Assembly: GCA_025965755.1 (NCBI GenBank)
Contig: JAOPWI010000433.1
Span: 1-14,242 of the forward strand
From: Frankiales bacterium
GTDB lineage: Bacteria; Actinomycetota; Actinomycetes; Mycobacteriales; SCTD01
DNA length: 14,242 nt
Direction of reading: 5' to 3'
Both the position numbers and the translations under genes were made by a program. Every line of letters begins with the position of its first letter. The stretch's first letter is position 1. Of this stretch, positions 1-8,153 are shown piece by piece. The notes under the pieces are model-generated. The model was not told where the DNA came from. It saw nothing but the letters and a program-made list of their open reading frames with translations, and did no database searches.

Positions 1-1
1 G

Positions 2-708
2 GCGCCGGGAGGCCTGGCGATCTCGCAGGACGGCTACACCCTGGCGCTCGACCCGGTACGGCCGGCGGCCGGCGTGCCCGGCGTGCTGTCGTTCGCGGTG
101 CTCGGCCCGGACGGCCGGCCGTGGACCCAGTACACCCGCAGCCACGAGAAGGACCTGCACCTCATCGTCGTGCGACGGGACAGCACCGGCTTCCAGCACC
201 TGCATCCCCAGCGCGACCAGGCGGGCCGCTGGTCGGTGCTCCTGACGCTGCCGACAGCCGGGTCCTACAAGGTCTTCGCCGACTTCACCCCGGTCGGGCG
301 GGACCGGCCGGTCGTGCTGGCCACCGACCTCGCTGTGCCCGGTCAGCTCACCACCGCCGCGCTGCCGACCGAGCGCCGGACCTCCACCGGCGGCGGCTAC
401 ACCGTGCTCCTGGACGGAGACCTGGTGGCCGGCACGAGCAGCCGGCTGACCGCCCGGGTCAGCCGTGGCGGTGCGCCCGTGACCGACCTGGAGCCGTACC
501 TCGGCGCGTACGGCCACCTGGTCGCGCTGCGCGAGGGCGACCTGGCGTACCTGCACGTGCACGCCGACGAGGGCGTGCAGCCCGACGGCTCGACCGTGTT
601 CTTCGCCGACGTGCCGTCGGCCGGGGGATACCGGCTCTTCCTGGACTTCCAGCACGACGGCGTCGTCCGGACGGCCGACTTCGCCACGACGGCGACGAGG
701 AGCCACCG

Positions 709-712
<4 letters not shown>
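2..712 (+). CDS. Partial CDS: putative extracytoplasmic metal-handling protein with duplicated H-x12-H-x-H motif (C-terminal part)
   Basis: The frame is open from base 2 to the TGA at 710-712, so the start lies outside the window; 236 residues are visible. A GTG at 74 could serve as a start, but the upstream reading (APGGLAISQDGYTL) looks like real protein, so I treat the gene as truncated by the window edge. The visible part contains two related units. Each has a beta-rich stretch with H-x12-H-x-H (His codons at 158, 197, 203 and at 515, 554, 560) followed by a strand motif resembling GSYKVFADF or GGYRLFLDF. The spacing is identical in both copies. The gene overlaps the copper ATPase by 4 nt (ATGA), so it is very probably co-translated with it. 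Inference: a copper-binding or copper-sensing accessory protein at or outside the membrane. The signal peptide or membrane anchor, if any, is not visible. Family not named with certainty. Confidence 0.7.
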
Positions 713-2964
<2,252 letters not shown>

Positions 2965-2984
2965 CGCCCACAGCCGCCGGCAGG

Positions 2985-3016
2985 GCGCCGGTGCGGACCT
3001 CCGCCGTCACCGGCGC
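2985..3016 (+). terminator. Hairpin after copA
   Basis: Perfect 9-bp GC-rich stem (GCGCCGGTG at 2985-2993 with CACCGGCGC at 3008-3016) and a 14-nt loop, starting 20 nt after the copA stop. There is no T-run, as is common for actinobacterial terminators. It separates copA from the hydrolase gene, which has its own ribosome site. Confidence 0.55.
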
Positions 3017-3111
3017 GTGCTCCGCGGAGGCTGGCGGGCGGCGGGCCCGCACCTCCTGGACACGCGCGCGTGCCGCGTGGTCGGGTGTGCCACCGACGAC
3101 AGGAGCAGCAC

Positions 3112-4287
3112 ATGAGCGTGGTCCAGGGGACGTGCAGCCAGCGGTTCGAGGGCGTGCGCTCGGCACTCGAGGAGAACCTGTCGTCGGGGGAGGAGCTGGG
3201 CGCGTCCGTCTTCGTCGACATCGACGGCGAGACCGCGGTGGACCTGTGGGGCGGCTACCGCGACGAGCAGCGCACCAGCGCCTGGACCGAGGACACGATC
3301 ACCAACGTCTGGTCGACGACCAAGACGGTGACCAGCCTGGCTGCGCTGGTCCTGGTGGAGCGGGGCGAGCTCGACGTCTTCGCGCCGGTGTCGCGTTACT
3401 GGCCGGAGTTCGCGGTCAACGGCAAGGAGGCCGTCGAGGTGCGCCACCTCATGGCGCACACCTCCGGCGTCTCCGGCTGGGACCGGCCGGTCACGACGGA
3501 CGATCTCTACGACTGGGACAGCGCGACTGCGCGTCTCGCCGCGCAGGCGCCGTGGTGGGAGCCGGGCAGCGCGTCGGGCTATCACGCGCTCAACCAGGGG
3601 CACCTGGTCGGCGAGGTCATCCGCCGGGTCTCGAACAAGAGCCTCAAGCAGTTCGTCGCCGACGAGATCGCCGGGCCGCTCGGCGCCGACTTCCAGATCG
3701 GCGCCAGGCACAGCGACTGGGGCCGCATCTCCGACGTCGTGCCGCCGCCGCCGCTGCCGTTCGACCTCGCGGCGCTCGACCCGATGAGCCCCGTGGTGCG
3801 GACCTTCACCGGCCCGCCTCTGGACGCCTCGGCCGCCAACACGGCCGGGTGGCGCAACGCCGACATCGGCGCGGCGAACGGTCACGGCAACGCCCGGTCG
3901 GTGGCGCGGATGCTGTCGGTCGTCACCCGGGGCGGCGAGGTCGACGGCGTGCGGCTGCTGTCGCCGGAGACCATCGAGCTGATCTTCCAGGAGCAGGCCA
4001 ACGGGACCGACCTGGTGCTGGGCGTGCCGCTGCGGTGGGGCATCGGCTTCGGCCTCCCGCAGCTGGACACGGTCCCGTACGTGCCGGAGGGTCACCGCTG
4101 CTTCTGGGGCGGCTGGGGTGGCTCGCTCATCGTCATGGACCTCGAGCACAAGATGACTTTCGCCTACATGATGAACAAGATGGCTCCCGGGATCATCGGC
4201 TCGCCGCGCAGCGAGGCCTACCTGCGCGCGGTCTACGCCGCTCTCGGGGCCGCCGCTGCGGCGGCGCGGCCCCCCGTGCACGCCTGA
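3112..4287 (+). CDS. Serine hydrolase, family VIII esterase / class C beta-lactamase-like
   Basis: Encodes 391 residues. The start is the ATG at 3112, six nt after AGGAG at 3101-3105; an in-frame GTG at 3070 would add 14 residues but has no such site. The protein belongs to the serine beta-lactamase / penicillin-binding-protein fold. The nucleophile lies in STTK (S68, K71). The second motif is the SGYHALNQG segment with Y157 as likely general base. The third element is the glycine-rich W332-G-G-W-G-G-S338, in the place where true class C beta-lactamases have KTG. W-G-G-type third motifs are typical of family VIII carboxylesterases (EstB-like), so ester hydrolysis is more likely than antibiotic resistance. 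No signal peptide is visible, in keeping with a cytoplasmic esterase. The natural substrate cannot be told from the sequence. It is flanked by hairpins and appears monocistronic. Confidence 0.88.
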   Translation: MSVVQGTCSQRFEGVRSALEENLSSGEELGASVFVDIDGETAVDLWGGYRDEQRTSAWTEDTITNVWSTTKTVTSLAALVLVERGELDVFAPVSRYWPEFAVNGKEAVEVRHLMAHTSGVSGWDRPVTTDDLYDWDSATARLAAQAPWWEPGSASGYHALNQGHLVGEVIRRVSNKSLKQFVADEIAGPLGADFQIGARHSDWGRISDVVPPPPLPFDLAALDPMSPVVRTFTGPPLDASAANTAGWRNADIGAANGHGNARSVARMLSVVTRGGEVDGVRLLSPETIELIFQEQANGTDLVLGVPLRWGIGFGLPQLDTVPYVPEGHRCFWGGWGGSLIVMDLEHKMTFAYMMNKMAPGIIGSPRSEAYLRAVYAALGAAAAAARPPVHA

Positions 4288-4360
4288 CACGCGGCCGTGA
4301 CCAGGACGTCACCGCCCGGGACCCGTGCCGGAAACCCGCGACGGCTTGAGTCGGCGGTGA

Positions 4361-4376
4361 CCCCCTCGACAGGGGG
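4361..4376 (+). terminator. Short hairpin between hydrolase gene and riboswitch
   Basis: CCCCCT (4361-4366) pairs with AGGGGG (4371-4376) around a 4-nt loop. It lies 73 nt after the hydrolase stop and immediately before the riboswitch aptamer. It could end the upstream transcript or be the 5' part of the riboswitch leader; the sequence alone does not decide. I found no convincing -35/-10 pair for the riboswitch transcript, although TTGAGT at 4346-4351 resembles a -35. Confidence 0.35.
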
Positions 4377-4379
4377 GCG

Positions 4380-4464
4380 CGCCTAGGGTTCCGCCGGCGA
4401 CGGGTCTGGTCCGAGAGGTGCAAGCGCCTTCGGCGCTCCACGGCGGGACAAAAGCCCGGGAGGA
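4380..4464 (+). promoter_or_regulatory. Guanidine-I riboswitch (ykkC class) aptamer
   Basis: Three blocks match the ykkC/guanidine-I consensus as I remember it, in the right order and spacing: CTAGGGTTCCG at 4383-4393, CTGGTCCGAGAG at 4406-4417, and GGGACAAAAGCCCGGGAGG at 4445-4463. Between the last two lies a variable hairpin (AGCGCC-TTC-GGCGCT, 4423-4437), as expected for the non-conserved arm. The class binds guanidinium and usually switches downstream genes on. The next genes on the same strand are a short upstream ORF (4513) and a 2OG/Fe(II) oxygenase (4542). Boundaries are approximate. Confidence 0.92.
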
Positions 4465-4471
4465 CCACGTC

Positions 4472-4492
4472 CCAGGGCGCAGCCTGCCCTGG
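4472..4492 (+). promoter_or_regulatory. Probable expression-platform hairpin of the riboswitch
   Basis: Perfect 7-bp stem CCAGGGC (4472-4478) / GCCCTGG (4486-4492) with a 7-nt loop, just 3' of the aptamer. An alternative fold is possible in which GCCC (4454-4457) and GGAC (4462-4465) of the aptamer 3' side pair with GGGC (4475-4478) and GTCC (4469-4472). The two folds exclude each other, as expected for a switch. There is no T-run, so termination versus translation control cannot be decided. Confidence 0.45.
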
Positions 4493-4512
4493 CCGGCCGC
4501 GAGGACCCACAC

Positions 4513-4545
4513 ATGTCGCACTCCCGCTACGAGCCCTCGTCGTGA
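4513..4545 (+). CDS. Short upstream ORF (10 codons) between riboswitch and oxygenase gene
   Basis: ATG at 4513 opens a 10-codon frame (MSHSRYEPSS) ending at TGA 4543-4545. It has the best ribosome site in this leader, GAGGAC at 4501-4506, six nt upstream. Its stop overlaps the GTG start of the oxygenase gene (GTGA, 4542-4545), whereas that GTG lacks a clear site of its own. Inference: translation of this peptide delivers ribosomes to the oxygenase start, so the riboswitch may act by hiding or exposing 4501-4506. The peptide itself need not have a function. Too short for codon statistics to test. Confidence 0.5.
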   Translation: MSHSRYEPSS

Positions 4546-5576
4546 CGACGCCCACCGCGTTCACCCAGGTGCCCGTCGTGGACGTCGGCCCGCTCCGCGA
4601 CGGCACGCCCGCCCAGCAGCTGGCCACCGCCCGAGAGCTCGGCCGCGCCGCCCGCGAGGTCGGTTTCCTGTACGTCACCGGCGGCGGCGTCTCGCCGGAG
4701 CTGTTCGCCGGCCTCCTGGCGGCGACCAAGCAGTTCTTCGCGCTGCCGGTCGCGGAGAAGATGCAGGTCTACATCGGCCTGTCGAGCAACCACCGCGGCT
4801 ACGTGCCCGAGGGCGAGGAGGTCTTCGCCGGCGGTACCAAGGACCGCAAGGAGGCCTTCGACCTGGGGAGGGACCTGCCGGCGGACGACCCGGACTACCT
4901 CGCCGGCCACCCGCTGCTGGGGCCCAACGCCTGGCCGTCGCTGCCCGGCTTCGCCGAGGCGGTGATGGCCTACTACGACGCGGTCTTCGCGCTGGGGCAG
5001 ACCCTGCTGCGCGGCTTCGCGCTGGCCCTGGACGAGCCGGCCGACCGGTTCGATGCCTTCCTGACCAAGCCACCGAGCCAGCTGCGGCTGCTGCACTACC
5101 CGTACGACGCGGACGTGCAGGACGTCGTCGGTATCGGCGCGCACACCGACTACGAGTGCTTCACGCTGCTCAAGCCGACCAGCCCCGGGCTGGAGGTGCT
5201 GAACGGCGCGGGCGAGTGGGTGGACGTGCCACCGCTCGAGGGCGCGTTCGTCGTGAACATCGGCGACGTCCTGGAGACGTGGACCAACGGCGAGTTCATC
5301 GCCACCACGCACCGCGTCCGCAAGGTCAGCGAGGAGCGCTACTCCTTTCCGCTGTTCTTCAACGTCGACTACGACACCCGGGTCGCCCCGCTGGAGCGCT
5401 TCCTGCGGGCGGGTTCGGCGCCGCGTCCGGCGCTGCACGCCGGCGAGCACCTGTTCGCGCAGACGGCGCAGAGCTTCCAGTACCTGCGGCGCCGGATGGA
5501 GGCCGGCGAGCTGGCGCTGCCCGACGGGGCGCTGTCGCTGTCGTCGTTCGGTCAGGACAAGGCGCCTTCCGGGTGA
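4542..5576 (+). CDS. 2-oxoglutarate/Fe(II)-dependent oxygenase, isopenicillin-N-synthase-like family
   Basis: Encodes 344 residues. The N-terminal DIOX_N-like region (about 5-120) is followed by the 2OG-Fe(II) double-stranded beta-helix core. Iron ligands are visible as H201-x-D203 (AHTDYE) and H257 (TTHRV); R266-x-S268 (ERYSF) is the usual 2-oxoglutarate carboxylate anchor. It should hydroxylate or oxidatively cleave a small substrate using O2 and 2-oxoglutarate. The segment GYVPEGEEVFAGG (86-98) resembles the GYVxxGEEVxAG stretch of the Pseudomonas ethylene-forming enzyme, which binds arginine and releases guanidine; this is from memory, not an alignment. The GTG at 4542 overlaps the upstream ORF stop as GTGA, and the gene overlaps the next gene by GTGA at 5573-5576. 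Position behind a guanidine-I riboswitch suggests a guanidine or guanidino-compound substrate or product. The exact reaction is unknown. Confidence 0.88.
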   Translation: MTTPTAFTQVPVVDVGPLRDGTPAQQLATARELGRAAREVGFLYVTGGGVSPELFAGLLAATKQFFALPVAEKMQVYIGLSSNHRGYVPEGEEVFAGGTKDRKEAFDLGRDLPADDPDYLAGHPLLGPNAWPSLPGFAEAVMAYYDAVFALGQTLLRGFALALDEPADRFDAFLTKPPSQLRLLHYPYDADVQDVVGIGAHTDYECFTLLKPTSPGLEVLNGAGEWVDVPPLEGAFVVNIGDVLETWTNGEFIATTHRVRKVSEERYSFPLFFNVDYDTRVAPLERFLRAGSAPRPALHAGEHLFAQTAQSFQYLRRRMEAGELALPDGALSLSSFGQDKAPSG

Positions 5577-6157
5577 CGCCGCTCCCCGAGGAGCTGACCG
5601 GCGGCTGGGTGCGTCGCTCCATCGCCCGCGACGGTGGGCCACCGCACGAGCCGTCGGTGGTGTGGTGGCTGCAGGCGCCGTCGCACTACGCCGACCTGCG
5701 GCTGCCGGTCGCGGCGGACACGCCGGCCGAGGCCTTCGCCGGCGTCACCACCTGGGACCCGCCGGCGCTCACCTGGGAGCACGCGCTCGACCTCGACCGC
5801 TCCGCCGTCGCGGACACCGGCCGCATCCGGTGGGACGGGCAGTGCCTGATCGAGGAGGGTGCGGGCTACGTCGAGGTCTGGGCGCGGCTGCCGGGCTCTG
5901 CCTGGCCGGCACTCGCCCTGAGCCGCGAGCGCGGGCGCCTGGTCCGCACCGGCTCGTACGCCCTGACGATGGGGGACACCGGCAGCGGTCTGACCACGGT
6001 CGGCTGGCGGCTCGTGGACGGGTCGTGGGTCGAGACGCTGCGGTGGCCGACGTCGTCGCGGGGGCTGCCGCCCCCGCCGGACCAGGCCGGGCTCGCCGCC
6101 GGCGGGTCGGTGACGCTGGCCGACGGCTCGACCTGGCACGTCGACGAGGTCGGCTGA
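5573..6157 (+). CDS. Conserved-looking protein of unknown function, coupled to the oxygenase
   Basis: Encodes 194 residues from the GTG at 5573, whose GTGA overlaps the oxygenase stop; the open frame continues upstream only as the out-of-frame shadow of that gene. I do not recognise the family with confidence. It is soluble, with no signal peptide or membrane helix. It is rich in Trp (WW at 29-30 and many single W) and has alternating short hydrophobic stretches that suggest a beta-barrel. Segments such as HYADLRLPV, WDGQCLIEEG, EVWARLP and GSVTLADGSTWHVDEV give a pattern vaguely like the lipocalin-like Hri1 proteins, a weak recollection only. Strict coupling implies it is made in fixed ratio with the oxygenase, perhaps as a substrate-binding or partner subunit. 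It is the last gene under the riboswitch, since a promoter-like box and ribosome site follow. Confidence 0.8.
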   Translation: MTPLPEELTGGWVRRSIARDGGPPHEPSVVWWLQAPSHYADLRLPVAADTPAEAFAGVTTWDPPALTWEHALDLDRSAVADTGRIRWDGQCLIEEGAGYVEVWARLPGSAWPALALSRERGRLVRTGSYALTMGDTGSGLTTVGWRLVDGSWVETLRWPTSSRGLPPPPDQAGLAAGGSVTLADGSTWHVDEVG

Positions 6158-6233
6158 GCTCCACCGCCGGTCCGCATGCTGCGGTCGTCGCTGCTCGTGG
6201 GACGGCGAGGCGTTTTCCGGCCCCGATGAGTCG

Positions 6234-6239
6234 TACCTT
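6234..6239 (+). promoter_or_regulatory. Candidate -10 box for the propeller gene
   Basis: TACCTT fits the actinobacterial TANNNT -10 pattern. A transcript starting about 7 nt downstream would have a leader of roughly 13 nt carrying the AGAGGGGG ribosome site at 6244-6251. The -35 region (around 6211-6216, CGTTTT) is not consensus. The 101-nt gap after the preceding gene supports a separate promoter here. Confidence 0.3.
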
Positions 6240-6258
6240 CGCCAGAGGGGGTGCCGCG

Positions 6259-7374
6259 ATGGCAGCTGTCAGGGTCCTGGTCGGAACCAAGAAGGGCGCT
6301 TTCGTCCTCACGAGCGACGAGCGCAGGCGCGACTGGACGGTCGAGGGCCCGCACTTCGGTGGCTGGGAGATCTACCACGTCAAGGGGTCGCCGGCCGATC
6401 CCGACCGGATCTGGGCCAGCCAGTCCGGCGGCTGGTTCGGCCAGGTCATGCAGCGTTCCGACGACGGCGGGCGCAGCTGGAACCCCGTCGGCAACGACTT
6501 CGCCTACGCCGGCGATGTCGGCACCCACCAGGACTTCGACGGCACGCCCAAGCCGTGGGCGTTCACCCGCGTCTGGCACATCGAGCCGAGCCGGACCGAC
6601 CGGGACACCGCGTACGCCGGCGTCGAGGACGCCGCGATGTTCAAGACGACCGACGGCGGGGTGACGTGGAAGGAGCTGGCGGGCCTGCGCGGCCACGGGT
6701 CAGGTCCGTCCTGGCAGCCGGGCGCGGGCGGGCTGTGCCTGCACACGATCCTGCTGCACCCGACGGACGAGCAGCGCATCTTCGCCGCCATCAGCGCTGC
6801 CGGGGCGTTCCGCACCGACGACGGCGGCCACACCTGGCTGCCGATCAACAAGGGCCTGATGTCCGGCGAGATCCCGCATCAGGAGGCCGAGGTCGGACAC
6901 TGCGTGCACAAGCTCGCGCTGCACCCCGACCGGCCGGACACGCTCTACATGCAGAAGCACTGGGATGTCATGCGCAGCCAGGACGCCGGCGCCTCGTGGC
7001 ACGAGGTCAGCGGCGACCTGCCCACCGACTTCGGCTTCGCGATCGACGTGCACGCGCACGAGCCCGAGACCGTCTACGTCGTGCCCATCACGAGCGACTA
7101 CTTCCACGTGCCGCCGGACGGCAAGCTGCGGGTCTATCGCAGCCGTACGGGCGGTGGCGAGTGGCAGCCGCTGACGAAGGGCCTGCCGCAGGAGCACTGC
7201 TATGTCAACGTGCTGCGCGACGCGATGGCGGTCGACCGGCTCGACGGCTGCGGCGTCTACTTCGGCACCACCGGTGGGCAGGTCTACTGCTCGCCCGACG
7301 GCGGTGACAACTGGGAGGCGATCGTCCACGACCTGCCAGCCGTGCTGTCGGTGGAGGTGCAGACGCTGCCATGA
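6259..7374 (+). CDS. Asp-box (BNR/sialidase-like) beta-propeller protein
   Basis: Encodes 371 residues. The ATG at 6259 is chosen because AGAGGGGG ends 7 nt upstream and the protein then starts with MAAVRVLVGTKKGAFVLTS, a sensible first propeller strand; the ATG at 6226 would lie upstream of the probable transcription start. Five Asp-box motifs are visible: SDDGGRSW (67-74), TTDGGVTW (130-137), TDDGGHTW (186-193), SQDAGASW (240-247) and SPDGGDNW (345-352). These are the beta-turns of a sialidase/Vps10-type propeller. I see no signal peptide and cannot identify the catalytic arginine triad of true sialidases, so a sugar-cleaving role should not be assumed; databases often call such proteins glycosyl hydrolase or exo-sialidase from the repeats alone. 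The stop overlaps the start of the MoaD-like gene (ATGA), so the two are probably made together. Confidence 0.85.
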   Translation: MAAVRVLVGTKKGAFVLTSDERRRDWTVEGPHFGGWEIYHVKGSPADPDRIWASQSGGWFGQVMQRSDDGGRSWNPVGNDFAYAGDVGTHQDFDGTPKPWAFTRVWHIEPSRTDRDTAYAGVEDAAMFKTTDGGVTWKELAGLRGHGSGPSWQPGAGGLCLHTILLHPTDEQRIFAAISAAGAFRTDDGGHTWLPINKGLMSGEIPHQEAEVGHCVHKLALHPDRPDTLYMQKHWDVMRSQDAGASWHEVSGDLPTDFGFAIDVHAHEPETVYVVPITSDYFHVPPDGKLRVYRSRTGGGEWQPLTKGLPQEHCYVNVLRDAMAVDRLDGCGVYFGTTGGQVYCSPDGGDNWEAIVHDLPAVLSVEVQTLP

Positions 7375-7658
7375 CCCGGGTCGTGCTGCCCTATCACCTG
7401 CGCAGCCTCGCCCGGGTGCGAGGCGAGGTGACGGTCGAGGCCACCACGCTGCTCGGCGTGCTCGACGCCCTGGAGGAGCAGCATCCGGCGCTGCGCGGGA
7501 CGATGCGTGACCCGGCCAGCGGCCGGCGCCGGCCGTTCGTCCGGTTCTACGCCTGCCAGCAGGATCTGTCGCACGACTCGCCTGACGCGCCGCTGCCGGA
7601 CGCGGTGCTGCGCGGTGACGAGCCGGTCCTGGTCGTCGGAGCCATGGCCGGCGGCTGA
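7371..7658 (+). CDS. MoaD/ThiS-like ubiquitin-fold small protein ending in Gly-Gly
   Basis: Encodes 95 residues, starting at the ATG that overlaps the propeller stop; GGAGGT lies about 11 nt upstream inside the previous gene. The pattern fits the MoaD/ThiS beta-grasp family: LPYHLRSLARV, a VTVEATTLLGVLDALEEQHPAL helix region (37-50), RRRPFVRFYA, and a GDEPVLVVGAMAGG end. The protein ends exactly in Gly-Gly, as do sulfur carriers that are activated by adenylation and thiocarboxylation. No E1-like ThiF/MoeB gene and no molybdopterin or thiamin gene is in the window, so the partner enzyme must be elsewhere if the Gly-Gly is functional. It is not likely to be the housekeeping MoaD, given its unusual neighbour. 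Confidence 0.8.
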   Translation: MTRVVLPYHLRSLARVRGEVTVEATTLLGVLDALEEQHPALRGTMRDPASGRRRPFVRFYACQQDLSHDSPDAPLPDAVLRGDEPVLVVGAMAGG

Positions 7659-7668
7659 GCCGCGGTCA

Positions 7669-7718
7669 CCCCGGCGACGGGGGGCCGATGCCGCTCACCG
7701 GGTCCGGGCCGAAGCCCG
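7669..7718. terminator. Two short hairpins between converging genes
   Basis: CCCCG-GCGA-CGGGG (7669-7682) starts 10 nt after the MoaD-like stop, and CGGGC-CGAA-GCCCG (7705-7718) abuts the stop of the minus-strand gene at 7719. Both have 5-bp GC stems with tetraloops and no T-run. Their location in a convergent gap fits weak terminators for the two directions. Confidence 0.4.
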
Positions 7719-8060
7719 TCAGCCCTGCAGCACCGCCGCGGCAGCCTCCGCCGGCCCCAGCACATCGCGGAACTCCACGTAGTCCGCGTACTGGTCGTTG
7801 GTCATGGGGGTGGGAGGGACGAAGATGGTGTGCTTCTGGTAGCCGCCCGCCTTGACCGAGAGGCCGACGATCACCACGTCGTCGTGCTCCTCCCGGATCA
7901 CCCGTACCGGAACGTTGAGAGCGCGGGCGCCGAGCTCGCCGGCCGCCTGCACGGCCGCGGAGCAGCTGAGGTCGTTGAGCGTGGCGGCCTTCTCGCGCAC
8001 CAGCTCCAGGGCGGAGATCTGCCGCTTGAGCCGCTCGCGCACGGTGAGGATCGTTGCCAT
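7719..8060 (-). CDS. Conserved-looking hypothetical protein, 113 aa
   Basis: Encodes 113 residues starting MATILTVRERLKRQISALE. Not recognised. The N-terminal half is a predicted amphipathic helix (about 7-45, charged, one Cys at 33), followed by a beta-like stretch VRVIREEHDDVVIVGLSV and a segment with aromatic and acidic residues (YQKHTIF, NDQYADYVEF). No signal peptide or membrane helix. It could be a small dimeric helical protein, but no function is implied by the sequence. It has its own likely promoter: a TAGGGT box 6 nt before the ATG and no clear ribosome site, suggesting a leaderless transcript. It lies 93 nt downstream of the merR gene on the same strand. Confidence 0.72.
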   Translation of the reverse strand: MATILTVRERLKRQISALELVREKAATLNDLSCSAAVQAAGELGARALNVPVRVIREEHDDVVIVGLSVKAGGYQKHTIFVPPTPMTNDQYADYVEFRDVLGPAEAAAAVLQG

Positions 8061-8066
8061 GGTCCA

Positions 8067-8072
8067 ACCCTA
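8067..8072 (-). promoter_or_regulatory. Candidate -10 box for a leaderless transcript of the 113-aa gene
   Basis: On the minus strand TAGGGT (TANNNT) ends 6 nt before the ATG, which places the expected transcription start on or next to the A of the start codon. No matching -35 is evident. Confidence 0.4.
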
Positions 8073-8153
8073 GGGCTGGGCAGCCGGCGCGGGCGGCCGC
8101 CCGGCTCGCAACGCGCGCTCCCGGGGCAGCCCGAGGACTCCCGGCCGCTGCGC

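Noticed and set aside
121..708. In-frame extension of the copper ATPase to 947 residues
   Set aside because: The extension is Arg/Pro/Ala-rich low-complexity shadow of the upstream gene; the ATG at 709 has a ribosome site and the normal CopA N-terminus.
4249..4265. GCCGCCG/CGGCGGC hairpin at the 3' end of the hydrolase gene
   Set aside because: It is inside the coding sequence in an Ala-rich tail (AAAAAA), where such symmetry arises from repeated GCC/GCG codons.
3112..4287. Antibiotic-resistance beta-lactamase
   Set aside because: No KTG motif and no signal peptide; the W-G-G motif fits family VIII esterases better.
6226..6258. ATG at 6226 as start of the propeller gene
   Set aside because: It lies upstream of the likely transcription start and lacks a ribosome site; the ATG at 6259 has AGAGGGGG at good spacing.
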